A stretch of 64,000 bases of DNA, taken from NCBI RefSeq assembly GCF_018812025.1, contig NC_063054.1:22455308-22519307 (forward strand), written 5' to 3'. How positions within the stretch are numbered: position 1 is the first letter of the stretch; each line of letters begins with the position of its first letter. The notes below the pieces were generated by a model that ran no database searches, was not told where the DNA came from, and saw nothing but the letters and a program-made list of their open reading frames with translations. The stretch comes from Megalobrama amblycephala. Lineage: Eukaryota; Chordata; Actinopteri; Cypriniformes; Xenocyprididae. Made by a program: the position numbers and the translations under genes. Of the stretch, positions 12,611 through 25,927 are shown one piece after another.

Positions 12611-13627
12611 TTTTTTTTTTTTTTTTTTTCAGTAAACAAACACCAATTTTCATTTTTTTAAGAACAATTCCTAGATTTCTGCTCAAAACTATTTATTTTA
12701 TTTATTTTAAATTTTATTTTTCTCCAGTTGGCATTTCATTTTTAAGAACTGTTAGATTTATGCTTAAAATCATTTTATTAATTTTAGTTTTTTTTCAATT
12801 ATTATAAAAAAAAAATAATCATTATTTTATTTTGTTTTATTATTAATAATAATTATTATTATCATTTATTTTTTCCCAATTGGGGATGCAATGTTCCGCT
12901 ATTATATTATATTATATTATATTATACCCGATTGTTTAGAATTATTGCTAAACAAACTAATAAACAAACAAACAGATACTTACTAAATAAAATTAATAAA
13001 AAGTTATTAATAAATAAAAATAAATAAATATTCCCTGAAATAAGATTTTTTTTGCTAAAATAAATGTAGAATTTAAAACTTTTTAAAAAGATTTTTAAAA
13101 ATACTGATTAAGAAAATGATATTTTGCAGTGTGTCACCCTCTTCCTCCCTCTATCAGTATAAAGCAGTGGCGTCTGTGTGTACACAGACTCACATGACTC
13201 AACATCTCTGGCGGTCTGAATCCAGCCTCAACTCTACTCCGTTTTTCCCAGGGGGGAGAGGAAGAGAGAGTATGGGGATCAAGAGGGAGGGAGAGGGAGA
13301 AGAATGACGCTGTGGAGTGGGGGGTTCTGGAGCATTGCCCCGCGCTGGCTCAAATTTCCCGCTTGTCAAGCCTGATGGATTTGGCTAAAAATAAAAGAAA
13401 GTGGAGGCCCATGACGGGCGGATGAATGAATGAATGAACTTTGCTGCAGCTTTACCCCCTACCTCATCCCAAAAAACAACACTCCCCGATAACCCTCGAC
13501 GGCAACTCCGAGACCTTCCTCCCTCGCTTTCGAACAAAGATGTTCTGATGCCAAGCATGGCTAAGAGAAGTGCATTCCAAAAACAAACGTCCCCCTTTTT
13601 CCCAAGTCCAGACAGTGAGAAATCACC

Positions 13628-13676
<49 letters not shown>

Positions 13677-14564
13677 AAAGGGATACAAAACACCCAAGAG
13701 CTGCAGAGATTCCTCTGCTTTCATTAATGCCACCCCCTTTGAGCTACATGTACAAACATAAGGTTTATGCTGGACAAACTGCAGCATAATATACAGTAGG
13801 GGAGCTAGTTGTCACAAGGGATACAACTTACTAACAAAACAATAATTATATATAAAGACACACCGATCTGAAGTTTGGGGTTTGGAAATTAATACTTTTA
13901 TTCAGCAAGGACATTACATTTTAAAATATATTAAAATAGAAATAATATTACATTGTAATCATATTTCTCAGTATTAATGTTTTTACTGTATTTTGATCAA
14001 ATAAACGCAGCCTTGGTGAGCATGAGACTTCTTTCAAAAACATTAAATCTGACGCCAAACATGAACTGTATTCCTTTCCAAGTGCAGTACAGAGTCAAGA
14101 TTTTTATTAATTCTGTAGGGAAATAAAATTTTTAAAAACTAGCCCCGGTCGCCCCTATCCGACACCCCACATGTAAAGGGTAAGGCTGCATCATGGGAAA
14201 AATGACTTGGTATAAAATATAGGTCATTCCCAGAGACCAAAAGGAAGGAAAGAGACACTTGCAAAGGGGAGCAAATAAAAGAGAGGAAGTAAGAGGGATT
14301 CAGTGTCACCTTTGTCAGGTTAGAGATCTATCTAGTGAAGTCTTGAGTCCACGTCATTCAATGTCATCCCAAAATGCATTCGTTCATGCCCTCGCAGGTA
14401 TGAGAAAAACATTCCTCAGCTATTTACCATATGTTTCGACAGCTTCTGAGCACTGCAAGGGTACTGTACCATGCCATCTGTGACTGCAGCTGTGGTAAAC
14501 ACTCCATCCACTGCCACACAACATTTATATCATACAGTATAATATTCAACAGACCAGTTAAGTT
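12611..14564. other. Putative bach2 intron with simple repeats and one foldback fragment
   Basis: AT-rich with a (TATAT)n patch at 12898-12926. A (GA)n tract lies at 13630-13674, and a degraded foldback-family fragment (AAGTTTGGGG to TGACGCCAAAC) at about 13870-14058. The interval 13130-13560 is richer in GC and unique. Confidence 0.55.
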
Positions 14565-14780
14565 AGTGTTCGACAGTTTATCACCAAGGCCGATATTTGG
14601 TATTTTTAAATGATTGGCATCGGCCGATAAGTTTTTCCATTCGGCCAGTAAGTTTCATTTACTAAATGAAGTGTGAGTGTGATCTATTATGCCTGCTTTA
14701 TATCGGCCATAAGCCACTATCCTCTCTAATACATCGATATGGCCATTGGCTATAAAAAAAATCTATATCTGTCAACCACT
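14565..14780. mobile_element. Small inverted-repeat element with CGGCCGATA motifs
   Basis: The ends AGTGTTCGACAG and CTGTCAACCACT form an imperfect inverted repeat. The interior repeats GGCCGATA/ATCGGCC motifs. It is about 216 bp; the class was not determined. Confidence 0.55.
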
Positions 14781-16076
14781 ACTGACCACCCTGTATACTC
14801 TTGATGACCACTGATATGGATTTTTCTTTCTCAGAAAGCATAATTGGATGAAAACCTGAGAAGAGAACAGCACCTGGTTTCACCTGGCCTAATTGGTTAC
14901 CCAAGAGCTTCCTGAAATATCTTCCCTCACCCAATCTCATGGTCGGAGGTGATACATGATACAGCAGGGTTAAAAATAACCTCTCTCGTTCTCCGTGACC
15001 TTTCGCTCCGTGCTCTCCTTACCGCTCTGAGCATCAGAGGAAGCCTCGACATGCAGCTCTTTGACACAGAGGAGACTCCTCGAACCAAAACACACCCAGA
15101 ACAGGAGATGGTGTCATAGCCCGTAGTTTCTCACGGGGCAGTAAAATGAACACAGCGGCCGGTGTCACGTTTATGATTTATAAAAGAACCAAAGGAAAGA
15201 GCTGAAAAGCAGCTACGCAAGCCAACACAAAATGGTCATTTATGTACTGAATGCCGTCAGTCATTTCCAAATGTCTACCTGTCATATTAAAAAGCACATG
15301 AAACATCATCTAAACCCTCAGGGTGGGATCGTGATTCACTCTTTAGGATATGACGAAATCTTCGCTATAGCGCTCCTTTTTTGAAATCAATAGGCAATTT
15401 TGTGTCATTTAATCTTTGGAAATCCTTACCGACTGATTTCCCACATAAAGTTTCCCTCACTGGATGGACGTAAATTTCGCCAAGTTCCTTGACGTAAGTG
15501 CCAAAACTCACAGAGAGCAAACGCTCCTCTGCGACTCAGCGAAAACAAACGAGCACGTGTTTAGAGAAATCTCAAAATCTATGTTTTCATATTTGCGTTG
15601 ATCCGCTCGTTTACCAGACCTCAGAAACATTGCATCACTGAGAGCCGGGAGCCCCCCGTGGCATCAGGACACTTCACTTGTGTGGTTTCATCAATCAATG
15701 CTCTTTGAGAGAAAAGAATGTATGAGAGGGAGGGAGAGACGTGAAAGCCATTTGTTTTCTTTGTTAGGCACAAGCGGAAGACTCGAATCAATAGCCGAGG
15801 ACTGTGAATCAAACTCTGGAGGTGGTCTGCTCACAAACAAGCCGTTCTGAGTCACAAGTTTTAACGAGTCATTGCTCTCGGACATGGGAGAGAATGAGAA
15901 ACACACCACTATACAGTTCGGCCCTGATGCAGCTGCGCTGGGTATCTTAATCCATGACATTACAACATACTCAAATCACTCTTTCCTTTATGTTCTTTTT
16001 CCCCCATCTACTTTGTTGGCTGGTTTAATATGAAACACAAAGTCATAACATGAGTTATGTTCTCCGGTAACATTAC
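14781..16076. other. Putative bach2 intron, unique
   Basis: Moderate GC content with no repeat family recognised. It includes scattered CpG near 15000-15600. No coding exon is supported. Confidence 0.5.
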
Positions 16077-16181
16077 TTAAAGAGATAGTTCACCCACAAA
16101 TCATTACTTATGCTCATGTTAATCCAAGGGTCATTCCATGTCAACTCAACCAGAGGTCCCCGGCTCAAATTTGTGATTTTA

Positions 16182-17138
16182 TTAAAGGTGCCCTAGAACT
16201 TTTTTTTACAAGATGTAATATAAGTCTAAGGTGTCCCCTGAATGTGTCTGTGAAGTTTCAGCTCAAAATACCCCATAGATTTTTTTTAATTCATTTTTTT
16301 AACTGCCTATTTTGGGGCATAATTAGAAATGAGCCGATTCAGGGCTACTGGCCCTTTAATTCTCGTGCTCCACGCCCACGGAGCTCGCGCTTGCCTTAAA
16401 CAACATAAAAAAAGTTCACACAGCTAATATAACCCTCAAAATGGATCTTTACAAAGTGTTCGTCATGCAGCATGTCTAATCGCGTAAGTACAGTGTTTAT
16501 TTTGATGTTTACATTGATTCTGAATGAGTTTGATAGTGCTCCGTGGCTAACGGCTAATGCTACACTGTTGGAGAGATTTATAAAGAATGAAGTTGTGTTT
16601 ATGAATTATACAGACTGCAAGTGTTTAAAAATGAAAATAATGACGGCTCTTGTCTCCGTGAATACAGTAATAAACGATGGTAACTTTAACCACATTTAAC
16701 AGTACATTAGCAACATGCTAACGAAACATTTAGAAAGACAATTTACAAATATCACTAAAAATATCATGTTATCATGAATCATGTCAGTTATTATTGCTCC
16801 ATCTGCCATTTTTCGCTATTGTTCTTGCTTGCTTATCTAGTCTGATGATTCAGCTGTGCACATCCAGACGTTCTGCCCTTGTCTAATGCCTTTCATAATG
16901 TTGGGAACATGGGCTGGCATATGCAAATATTGTGGGCGTACACCCTGACTGTTACGTAACAGTCGGTATTATGTTGAGATTCGCCTGTTCTTCGGAGGTC
17001 TTTTAAACAAATGAGATTTATATAAGGAGGAGGAAACAATGGAGTTTGAGACTCACTGTATGTCATTTCCATGTACTGAACACTTGTTATTTACCTATGC
17101 CGAGGTAAATTAAATTTTTGAATCTAGGGCACCTTTAA
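16182..17138. mobile_element. TTAAAGGTGCCCTAGA element, copy 2
   Basis: TTAA (16182-16185) is followed by AGGTGCCCTAGAAC. The right end TCTAGGGCACCT is followed by TTAA (17135-17138). It is nearly identical along its whole length to copy 1 at 5118-6080 and in the same orientation. An open stretch at 16472-16699 is not open in copy 1 in the same way, so it is not evidence of a gene. Confidence 0.88.
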
Positions 17139-17679
17139 TATGTCAGACAGGTATGTTCTATGAAATTGAGTTGATAGAAAAACACAAGATACATTTTTAG
17201 TTTCAACATTATTTGTTCTTTAGATATTCCTCTTTAAAAGAAAAAAGTATTAGCTGTATGCAAAGTGATCCACATTTGGGTACTGATCACTGAATGTGTG
17301 TACAATTTACTCATGGAGCCACATTAACATGTCCATATCTCTGGGATTGTACTATTGAGGGCCTTTAAAATTAAGATACTGAAAGGAAAGTTTGTTAAGA
17401 ACGAGAACCTAAAAGCATATTAAGATATCTTTAATACTTCTTGAGTTAAAAACAGAAGTAGTGCTTTTTCCCATTTTTGAACTGTCACTGTTGGCATATA
17501 ATGCAACAAAGATTGCTAAGTCAACAAATTTTAAAACAGACCTACCAATCTCTGTGTAAAAATAAAATAATGATGCTGCCTGATCTTTCTAAAGTCATTT
17601 TTACTAGCTCCAAATCTAAGGTGAAAATTGTTACTTTGACTCCCCTCTACAAAATAGCTGATTACTCAGTAAATATACA

Positions 17680-18597
17680 CAGTCCAAAAGTTTGGAACCA
17701 CTAAGATTTTTAATGTTTTTAAAAGAGGTTTCGTCTGCTCACCAAGGCTACATTTATTTAATTAAAAATACAGTAAAAAACAGTAATATTGTGAAATATT
17801 ATTACAATTTAAAATAACTGTGTACTATTTAAATATATTTGACAAAGTAATTTATTCCTGTGATGCAAAGCTGAATTTTCAGCATCGTTACTCCAGTCTT
17901 CAGTGTCACATGATCCTTCAGAAATCATTCTAATATGCTGATTTGCTGCTCAATAAACATTTATGATTATTTTCAATGTTGAAAACAGTTGTGTACTTTT
18001 TTTTTTTCAGGATTCCTTGATGAATAGAAAGTTCAAAAGAACAGCATTTATCTGAAATACAAAGCTTCTGTAGCATTATACACTACCGTTCAAAAGTTTG
18101 GGGTCAGTAAGAATTTTTATTTTTATTTTTTTGAAAAATGAATACTTTTATTCAGCAAGGATGCATTAAATCAATCAAAAGTGGCAGTAAAGACATTTAT
18201 AATGTTACAAAAGATTAGATTTCAGATAAACACTGTTCTTTTGAACTTTCTATTCATCAAATAATCCTGAAAAAAAATATTGTACACAAATATTTTGTAC
18301 AATTGTACACATTAAATGTTTCTTGAGCAGCAGATCAGCATATTAGAATGATTTCTGAAGGATCATGTGACACTGAAGACTGGAGTAACGATGCTGAAAA
18401 TTCAGCTTTGCCATCACAGGAATAAATTACTTTGTGAAATATATTCAAATAGAAAACAGTTATTTTAAATTGTAATAATATTTCACAATATTACTGTTTT
18501 TTACTGTATTTTTAATTAAATAAATGTAGCCTTGGTGAGCAGACAAAACTTTTAAAAACATTAAAAATCTTAGTGGTTCCAAACTTTTGGACTGTAC
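17680..18597. mobile_element. Foldback element (ACAGTCCAAAAGTTTGG) with a second copy inside
   Basis: The ends ACAGTCCAAAAGTTTGGAAC and GTTCCAAACTTTTGGACTGT are long inverted repeats that continue for about 150 bp. At about 18080 a second family start, CACTACCGTTCAAAAGTTTG, appears inside, so the copy is composite. Confidence 0.75.
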
Positions 18598-18856
18598 TGT
18601 ACATCTGTGACATTTAACATTTTGGCTTTCATCACTATTTATGTTTGTCTTACTACAGACAAACTATGGAATGACCCCCCATCATTGGGGTTCAGTGTTA
18701 TTTTGGACCTCATTGACTTTCATTACACGGACATGATAATTAAATAGTCTTTAAAATGTTGTGTTCCACAGAAGAACGAACTTCATACAGGTTTGGAACT
18801 CACGAAGGTGAGTAAATGACGGCAACTTTGTTTTTCCAGTTGAATTATCCTTTTAA

Positions 18857-21800
18857 GAAGACTAAGTGACGTTGTCGTTGAGTTTGTGACAGAGATAGGA
18901 GAGCGAAAAATAAAGACAAAAGCGTTGAACGCCTGCTGCTTTTCCCTTCCACACAATCCAGTCATTCAAAGGCATTCCTGGTGCATGATGGGGGAAACTT
19001 CACCCACTCAGAGTTATAAGTGCATGCAACATGCCTCACTACGACATGAACAATGTCCTCTTTCACTGGCTTCACCCCATGCTGCACATGCAGAAAAGCA
19101 CACTGGGAACGGGACAGATCGCTGCCTTACAGTATGCACACACTCTGAGGAAGAACTGAGGATAGATACAGAAGATTGACGTATATAGAGGATATACAGT
19201 AAACTTGCCGTGTCAGTTATATGCAAATTATCAATTTATGAAAATGCCAAAACAACAGATCACATGAGATAACGTCAGATGTATAAAATCAATCAATGTG
19301 CTTTAAAGGCAACTTGTGTTTTTCATGACATACATGGTAAAATCTGATTTAAATCTCATTTAAAACTGGAAAGTTTTTAGAGTTTTGAAAAATGTTGGCA
19401 TGAAATGAAAAAAACAATCTAATTGTAGAACTTATTGTGAACAATTTGGCAATGCTTGTGGATTTTTTTGGTTTTTTGACCTTCTGTCTGGTGACAAATG
19501 CCAGATTTGACCCAGCAAGCTCGCAAGAAATGGCCACATTTCAAAATCCAATCAACAACCGATGGGTAGAACCAAGTCCCTGCCCTACATTTTTCTTTTT
19601 AAAAAATCCAATACACTCAGATATATGTCGCAATACAGAAGAAACAATCTGCCGTTTCATCGTGACAAAGAAATGCTATGTCATAAAATGAATAGGAAAT
19701 ATTTTGGATTGTGGACTATTTCTAGACTCTAATCAAAGAAGCAAATGTGTGACATTAATCATGTGACTTTTTATACAGACAATGAAATGTTCTTGCTTCC
19801 ATTGAAGCTCAAGATGATCTTTGGATCATCTCAAATCATGCTGGAGAACACACATCGGGTTTGACACAACCTGGTAAAGTTCATGCAGCTTGAGTGCTCC
19901 TATCATTAAAGCAAAAGAGGGACCGAAACTCATCTTCATTTTTTTTAACTCAACTTTTGACTCAAATTGTTATGCTGAATTTTGTATTAAATAGAAAAAT
20001 GCAAAACAGAAGCATTTTTTGGACATTTGGATTCATTACAATAGCCAGGTGTGGCATGGCTAACAGTAAAAGCCTTTGGAGATCTGCATAAGTTCTGCTC
20101 TTCAAACAAAAATCATTGCTTTGCGCTCTTCTGACCTGCATTACACCCAGAAATCTGCTCTCCAAAATCTCATACTTAAGAACTTTCTACTACTACACAA
20201 CAGGAAAAGCTGAATAACCAACAGCATCACCTATGTAAGTCTGTGAGTGAAACAAAGCTTTCCTTTGTTCTTTTTTTAATAGTCCACTAATGAATACAGG
20301 ATATGAAGCTTGACTTCACATGCACATAAGGTGGATGTGAGGCCGTTAACTCAAAGATTTCAGAGTCACATTTCAAAATGATCAAATTTTTCCCTTTCAC
20401 AGCATGACAAGCCGCTCCACCGTATTAATAGTTCAACTGGAATGTATGACTGAACTTTCAGGGAAAGAAAGAAAAAAATGGATCCAACAAGGTGCTACAA
20501 TGCATTCATAATTTTTTTTGCAGGAATTCACCAACAACAAAAGTTGTTTTACTGGTATACTGAGTTAATATTACAGTCACTTTGTGGCTCGATATTTATT
20601 TATACGGTTGATATTTGCAGCACCTGGAGAGGAAACTGTGAAAAGGAAGCTTTATTTCCTTTGCAAGATACTTTAGAAATGGACGTACACAAACTAGAGT
20701 AGAATAGCTAAAATTTTAACAAATCTATTGTTTATTAGTGCAGTTTCGCCCTCAAAGTGCCTTCTCCTCAAAATGGCAGACTTCCTAACTGAAACTAAAC
20801 TTGATATGCTATTTTTAATGGAGGTCTTTTGCAAGATGTTGTTTCATTCAGCTCTACAAGGGGACCACTGGACATCTGCAGGGACGTTTGAGGGCACCTG
20901 TCAAACATTTACCCGCCCCACATCTGACCTGATACTCTACTGTGAACGTGATCCACTTCCATGATCTTTTGAGGCTGTTGGGTCTATATAAAATCTGACA
21001 ATGTCTTAAGTCTTTTAAATCACGTCCAACAAAGCAAAGCAATAGCAATCCCAAAACCACGTGACATAGCGGGACAGAACAAGATGCTCATTTTTTTTAT
21101 GCATATGCATGAGGTGTAAAAGCAAAAACCATGAAATGCAACTCAAAGTTGATCACTCACAGTGGTCTTTTCCATTGTTTGACTGCTCTGACAGGAGGTG
21201 ACAATGACAGCTCCGAGTGTTAGCATGCGCTGAGATGCTCCTGTGTGACTGTGGGATTGAGACGCATGTTGTGGTGCAGCGCCAGCAACAGTTCTCGGCT
21301 GGGTTTTCTGGGTCGACAGCACAGGCCTCCTAAGAGAGGAACGTCTCTCTGTGTGGAGTAAGCTCCACCTCTGTCACGCTAACACACGCCCCTTGGACTT
21401 CATTGACTGTAAACCCCAGCCATACTTCCTTTCCTGTAATGAACAGTGCATTTCTTATTATCATACATGATATCTTTCTCAGATAAACACAACAACGAAT
21501 GAGGGTTGACACTTTATGAAGCAAAACCGACAGGTTTAGGCAATTGTTTTAGATCACGCTTGTTCTGAATGAAGGATGTCATGAACTTCTGGCAGAACGA
21601 CGGCAGTGAAATATAGTTTAGGATATTATAGTGATCGTATCATGTTTGGAAAGTGATCTATGTGATTTGTAGTTTCAGAAACATTTGAAACTTAATTTGG
21701 CAGTCATTTGATTCTGTGTTGAAAACTTGTTAACTTACTGATGTATGTCAAAATGTTTTTAGCATTCTCTGCAAGCATTCTTTTAAAGTGGTTTATTTTA

Positions 21801-23112
21801 CCTGCGCATACGGCCATCGCCATCTATGACATTCAATTTTGATTTAGGCATAATTCTAATATAATTCATTTTTTTTCTATTAATTATATTAGATTTTACT
21901 TTTTTCTTTTTGGTCAGGTTTAATTTAGATTTAACTAAAGGTTCTAATGAAGTTTAAAACTTTTAACTGTAAAATTGAAAAGCAAAATTCAAAAAGGTTT
22001 TCTGTAAAAAGTTTGGTGAGAAATGTATTCACTGGCAAAATAAACTTAATGTAATGTTAAAGATAAGAAGATTATCTAAAGATAAAGTTCTAATTTAAAA
22101 TAAAAACATTGTATCAGTTTAAAAATATTATATAAAATGAATCATTTTATTGAATAAAAAAAAAAAAATCAAAGAAAGAAATTCATGTGATAATACACGT
22201 GTGCTTCTTTTTCTGGAACTAGCCTCATGGAAACATTTTTAAATGTTGAAAACCATGTAGGTATGTGTCAGACACGCTGAAATGTTACCCCACGTTTTTG
22301 GCTTTCTCTTTTTCCACTTTTTTTTTTTTTTTTTAAATTAGTAATTGCTGTAAGCATTTGCCTTTTGGCAAAGGTGGAGACCTGTTCTGCAAGACCTTCC
22401 CTGTCTATGTCTATATGAGAAGACAAACAAACCTGACTAGTTATCTCAGACTTCTGTGGATCTGCATATAAACGTTTCACTACGCGACATCAAACTGTAC
22501 AAATATGTGTGATACAAATATTTCTGAATTAGAACATCATAGAAACTTGCACACCTGCATATCAAATAAAACAAAAAACAGAAATTACTGAGAAAATAAT
22601 ACAAAAAAAAAAAAGAGAAACCGAGAGAGTCTATAACAAATAGAGGAAGATTAAAAATGAAAGGCTTAATAACAAACACAGGAAGTTTTAAAATGTTATC
22701 ATTTTCAAATGTTATGTTATTCATGTTATCAAAATCTTATAATTTTAAGACATAAAGGTAAGAGCCACATAATAAAAATAATACAAACACTGAATGTACA
22801 AAATCAGAATGTTTCAGAATTTATCTCTCTTTTTATATGAGTTATTAATGTTGCTTTTTTGTTTGTTCTTTAAAATGATTATCTAAATAACCAAAAAACT
22901 ATTTTTCAAACAGCCATTTGAAAAAAAGCCAAACAATTACAATTAACATTGTTTAAAAATAATTAAAAATAATATTTAATACTTTAACACTCATCATAAA
23001 TATCACAGTACATCTACATTTTTTTAAATGTATTAAAATAATGTAGTTAAAATACATTTAAAAAAAAATCTGGTAACAATCAAAAAATGTGGTAACATTT
23101 TCTAAGCATATA
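18857..23112. other. Putative bach2 intron, largely unique
   Basis: Over 4 kb with little recognisable repeat. The part after about 21800 is strongly AT-rich with A and T runs. It contains short open frames only. Conserved enhancers could lie in the 19000-21600 part, but nothing specific can be supported. Confidence 0.5.
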
Positions 23113-23450
23113 TAATCAAACCAAAAATTATTCAGACATTTTTTGATATTTTTGATATATTTTTACCAGTGGGTGCAGGACACTATAATTCTTTTATGTA
23201 AGTGAGGATTTTAAAATAAAGTAAACTGTGACATATTATACCCAAAAATTCTTCATACAGTGGACTACCAGTAAAAATTTGGAACCAAAAATTATTCAGA
23301 CACTTTGTGTTATCTGACATAATTAAGATTTTTTTTTTCTGACACAGGTTAACTCTGAGATCTTGTCATACCATGTTTTTAAACAATAGTGAACAAACTG
23401 TATTAATGAATGAAATGTTCAAGGTGTCTGAATACATTTTGGTTTGACTG
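23113..23450. mobile_element. Tc1/mariner-like MITE (AATCAAACC / GGTTTGACTG)
   Basis: The left end is ATCAAACCAAAAATTATTC and the right end GAATACATTTTGGTTTGACT, with TA at the right edge. A second internal copy of the left motif lies at about 23281. It is the same family as 12000-12608. Confidence 0.7.
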
Positions 23451-24668
23451 TACATAAATAAATGTCAGCAAAGTAAAATATAGCACCAATAACACTCAAA
23501 GCAATTTAAAACACTATTACCAGCAAGTCATTGTGAGTCTTAGCTTCACAATTATAGGCTGCAGCATGTTTTCTTTCAAGACACTCATCATTGGAATGGC
23601 CAGGTCTTGGACTCATTGACCCCTGCCACTTAAACCTGTTGACTGTAAGATAAGGTCACAACTATTGACTGCAGGGACATAAATCTGACCGTACCAAAAC
23701 GCAGGCGGACAAGCTTTTCTATCAGCTACCTGATAAATCGAGCTTCACTCCGACCGGCGTGCAGAGAGAGATCCATTTATGGATCAATGCATTCTTAACA
23801 TCAGTACTACATGGAGTGTGTATAGAACATTCAAAGCTTTTGAGGTCTGTGGTCATGACCAGCGCACTCTCGGGTTAAGAAACTGTAACTTTGTCCTGAG
23901 CACACCCACGTCAAGCCTCCCACCTCAGGCAAGTCAAAGCAGCATTCCATACGTCAAACTCAACTATATGACTGCAAACTCTTAAATACCACGTTTAATC
24001 TTTTCCATTCTGCAGAGCGGGGTGAAACATCATTTCCTTTGACCTCAGGCTTTTCCTTACGCCGTTGTTTACCACCGCAACATTCGGCAAAAAGATGTCA
24101 AATGTCACGTTTTGTGTGTATGCGCTTGTGTATGGCTTCTAACATTTGTCGTAATATTTTTTCTGTTGCGACTGTTGTTATTGTTTCTTCCTTAAGACAC
24201 AGGGAAAACATATCTACGCAAATAAAGACAGAACAAAGAAAAGCTGTCTCGTTCTGCAAGCCACACTGCAAGAGCTCAACCAATAAGAGGTTTCTGCCAG
24301 GCAGTGTAAAGCCACCACCGGTGCACGGTGTTGATTTGGTAAAGACACGACTGATTTACTGTACATTTAAGACAGGAAGTGGTCACGCCACCCCTGCTGC
24401 TCCACTCCCACCTCTTACCCCTCCCCCTCACCACCTGTGCGAGTCTCACAGGATGCACACACACTTACACACCTCCAGCTGCACAAAGAGTAAAACCACA
24501 TATCATACTTGTTTTTATTCATTCACACCTCAGTGCCCCACAAATCATCAATTTACTCCAGAGACTGTAAAATGCCACTCAGACAATAAACTGTTGTTTT
24601 GAAGGATACTACTAAGTTAACAGTCAGTCACCGATGCATATTGAAATCATAATGGTGACAAAAATAAC
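23451..24668. other. Putative bach2 intron, unique
   Basis: It has an open frame of 187 codons (24039-24602), but the translation has no recognisable domain and no splice context, so I do not call it a gene. Otherwise no feature. Confidence 0.5.
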
Positions 24669-24960
24669 GGGTAACACTTTACAAAAAGGTTCATTAGTTA
24701 AACATTAATGTATTAACTAACATGAACTAACCGTGAGCAATACATTTGTTACTGTATTTACTAATCTACGTTAACGTTAGTTCATAAAAATACAGCTGTT
24801 CATTGTTTGTTCATGTTAGTTCACAGTCCATTAACTAATGTTAACAAGATTTTAATAATGTATTTGTAAAATAACATTAACAAAGGTTAATAAATGCTGT
24901 ATAAGTGCAGTTCATTATTAGTTCATGTTAACTAAATGTACCTTAATGTAAAGTGTTACC
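24669..24960. mobile_element. Small palindromic MITE, GGGTAACACTTTACA ends
   Basis: It starts GGGTAACACTTTACA and ends TGTAAAGTGTTACC, an inverted repeat. The body is made of GTTAACATGAACTAA-like short inverted motifs. It is 292 bp and of a kind abundant in fish. No clean target duplication was seen. Confidence 0.75.
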
Positions 24961-25296
24961 AAATAATGAAATTATTATAAAACTAATGAAAGTGTGGTCC
25001 GTAAGTTGTATAGCTGATAAAAACAGATTTAAATGAATTATTATTAAATATTAAAACACTTAATAATAATAATTAAAAGTTAAAAATAATTTAATATTAA
25101 TACAATTTAAAAATAAATCTATTTTATTATTCATTTATAAATATTATCATTAAAAAAGACAGTACAACATTCAGTTAATACAAAATAATAATAATAATAA
25201 TCATATTAATAAAAATAAAAAACAATCAATACTAGGTTATTATTCTAAGTATTATTTTAATTGACAAAAATCACCAATATTGAATCAACCGATAGA

Positions 25297-25927
25297 TTAA
25301 AGGCACAATATGTAAGACTTTCAGATTAAAATATCCAATTTTAAGTTTTGTTGACTTGTGTACTTACATTCTCCAAAATGTTTCCAACAATGTTTAAATC
25401 CAGATAAATCAATAGTTTTAACCAGGACATGGACCGTGTCAATGCGTCGCCTGTCAATGATGTCATATCCGGGCTAACCTCAATTTTCATTTTTACTGAT
25501 TTCGATCTAGATTACTGCAAAGTGCAACAAGTCTCTCATAGCATCCACAAAGCGACCGCACAGAGTAATGTTATAACAACTTTCAACACACTCAAATGTA
25601 TTTAGTATGATTGTTTTAACCATGTAAAACAGTCATGCGTTACCCCACATACGCAGGTGTCTTTCATTAGCATTTGCTCCAGCCGCCTCGTTCCTCTCCC
25701 ACAGCTCTCGACCCGTCCTATTTCATACCACCATAAGGTTAATAAAACTTCAACGCATTAGCTCATCCATGAACGTGATTTCTGCCCGAGTCTGTCGGAT
25801 TTCCATCGGCTGTGGAGGTGAAAATGACATCTCCCATGATTTCACGCTCTTTCACTGCGTCATCAAGCTACGCCTTTGTTTTGAATAAGCGAACTCTAGT
25901 GGCAAAAATTACATATTGTGCCTTTAA
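25297..25927. mobile_element. TTAAAGGCACAATATG-type element
   Basis: TTAA (25297-25300) is followed by AGGCACAATATGTAAGAC. The right end AAATTACATATTGTGCCT is followed by TTAA (25924-25927), a clear terminal inverted repeat. It belongs to the same terminal family as the outer element at 60613-62800. There is no transposase frame. Confidence 0.85.

Larger units (their letters stand above)
16130..18678. mobile_element. GGGTCATTCCATGTCAA-type element inside the nest
   Basis: The left end GGGTCATTCCATGTCAACTC and the right end CTATGGAATGACCCCCC are short inverted repeats. Its body is itself split by the TTAA element at 16182-17138 and the foldback element at 17680-18597. Confidence 0.6.
16077..18856. 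mobile_element. Outermost TTAAAGAGATAGTTCACCC-type element of a transposon nest
   Basis: TTAA (16077-16080) is followed by AGAGATAGTTCACCCAC. The right end GAATTATCCTT is followed by TTAA (18853-18856), preceded by the family motif AACTCACGAAGGTGAGTAAATG. The original element is split by a GGGTCATTCC-type insertion that carries further insertions. Confidence 0.7.

Noticed and set aside
16472..16699. 75-codon frame inside the TTAAAGGTGCCC element as a possible transposon gene
   Set aside because: It is short, lacks a transposase motif, and the equivalent region of the near-identical copy at 5118-6080 is not open in the same way.
24039..24602. 187-codon open frame on the plus strand
   Set aside because: No recognisable domain, low-complexity Ser/Thr/Pro/His-rich end, no splice or promoter context. 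It could only be kept with transcript evidence.
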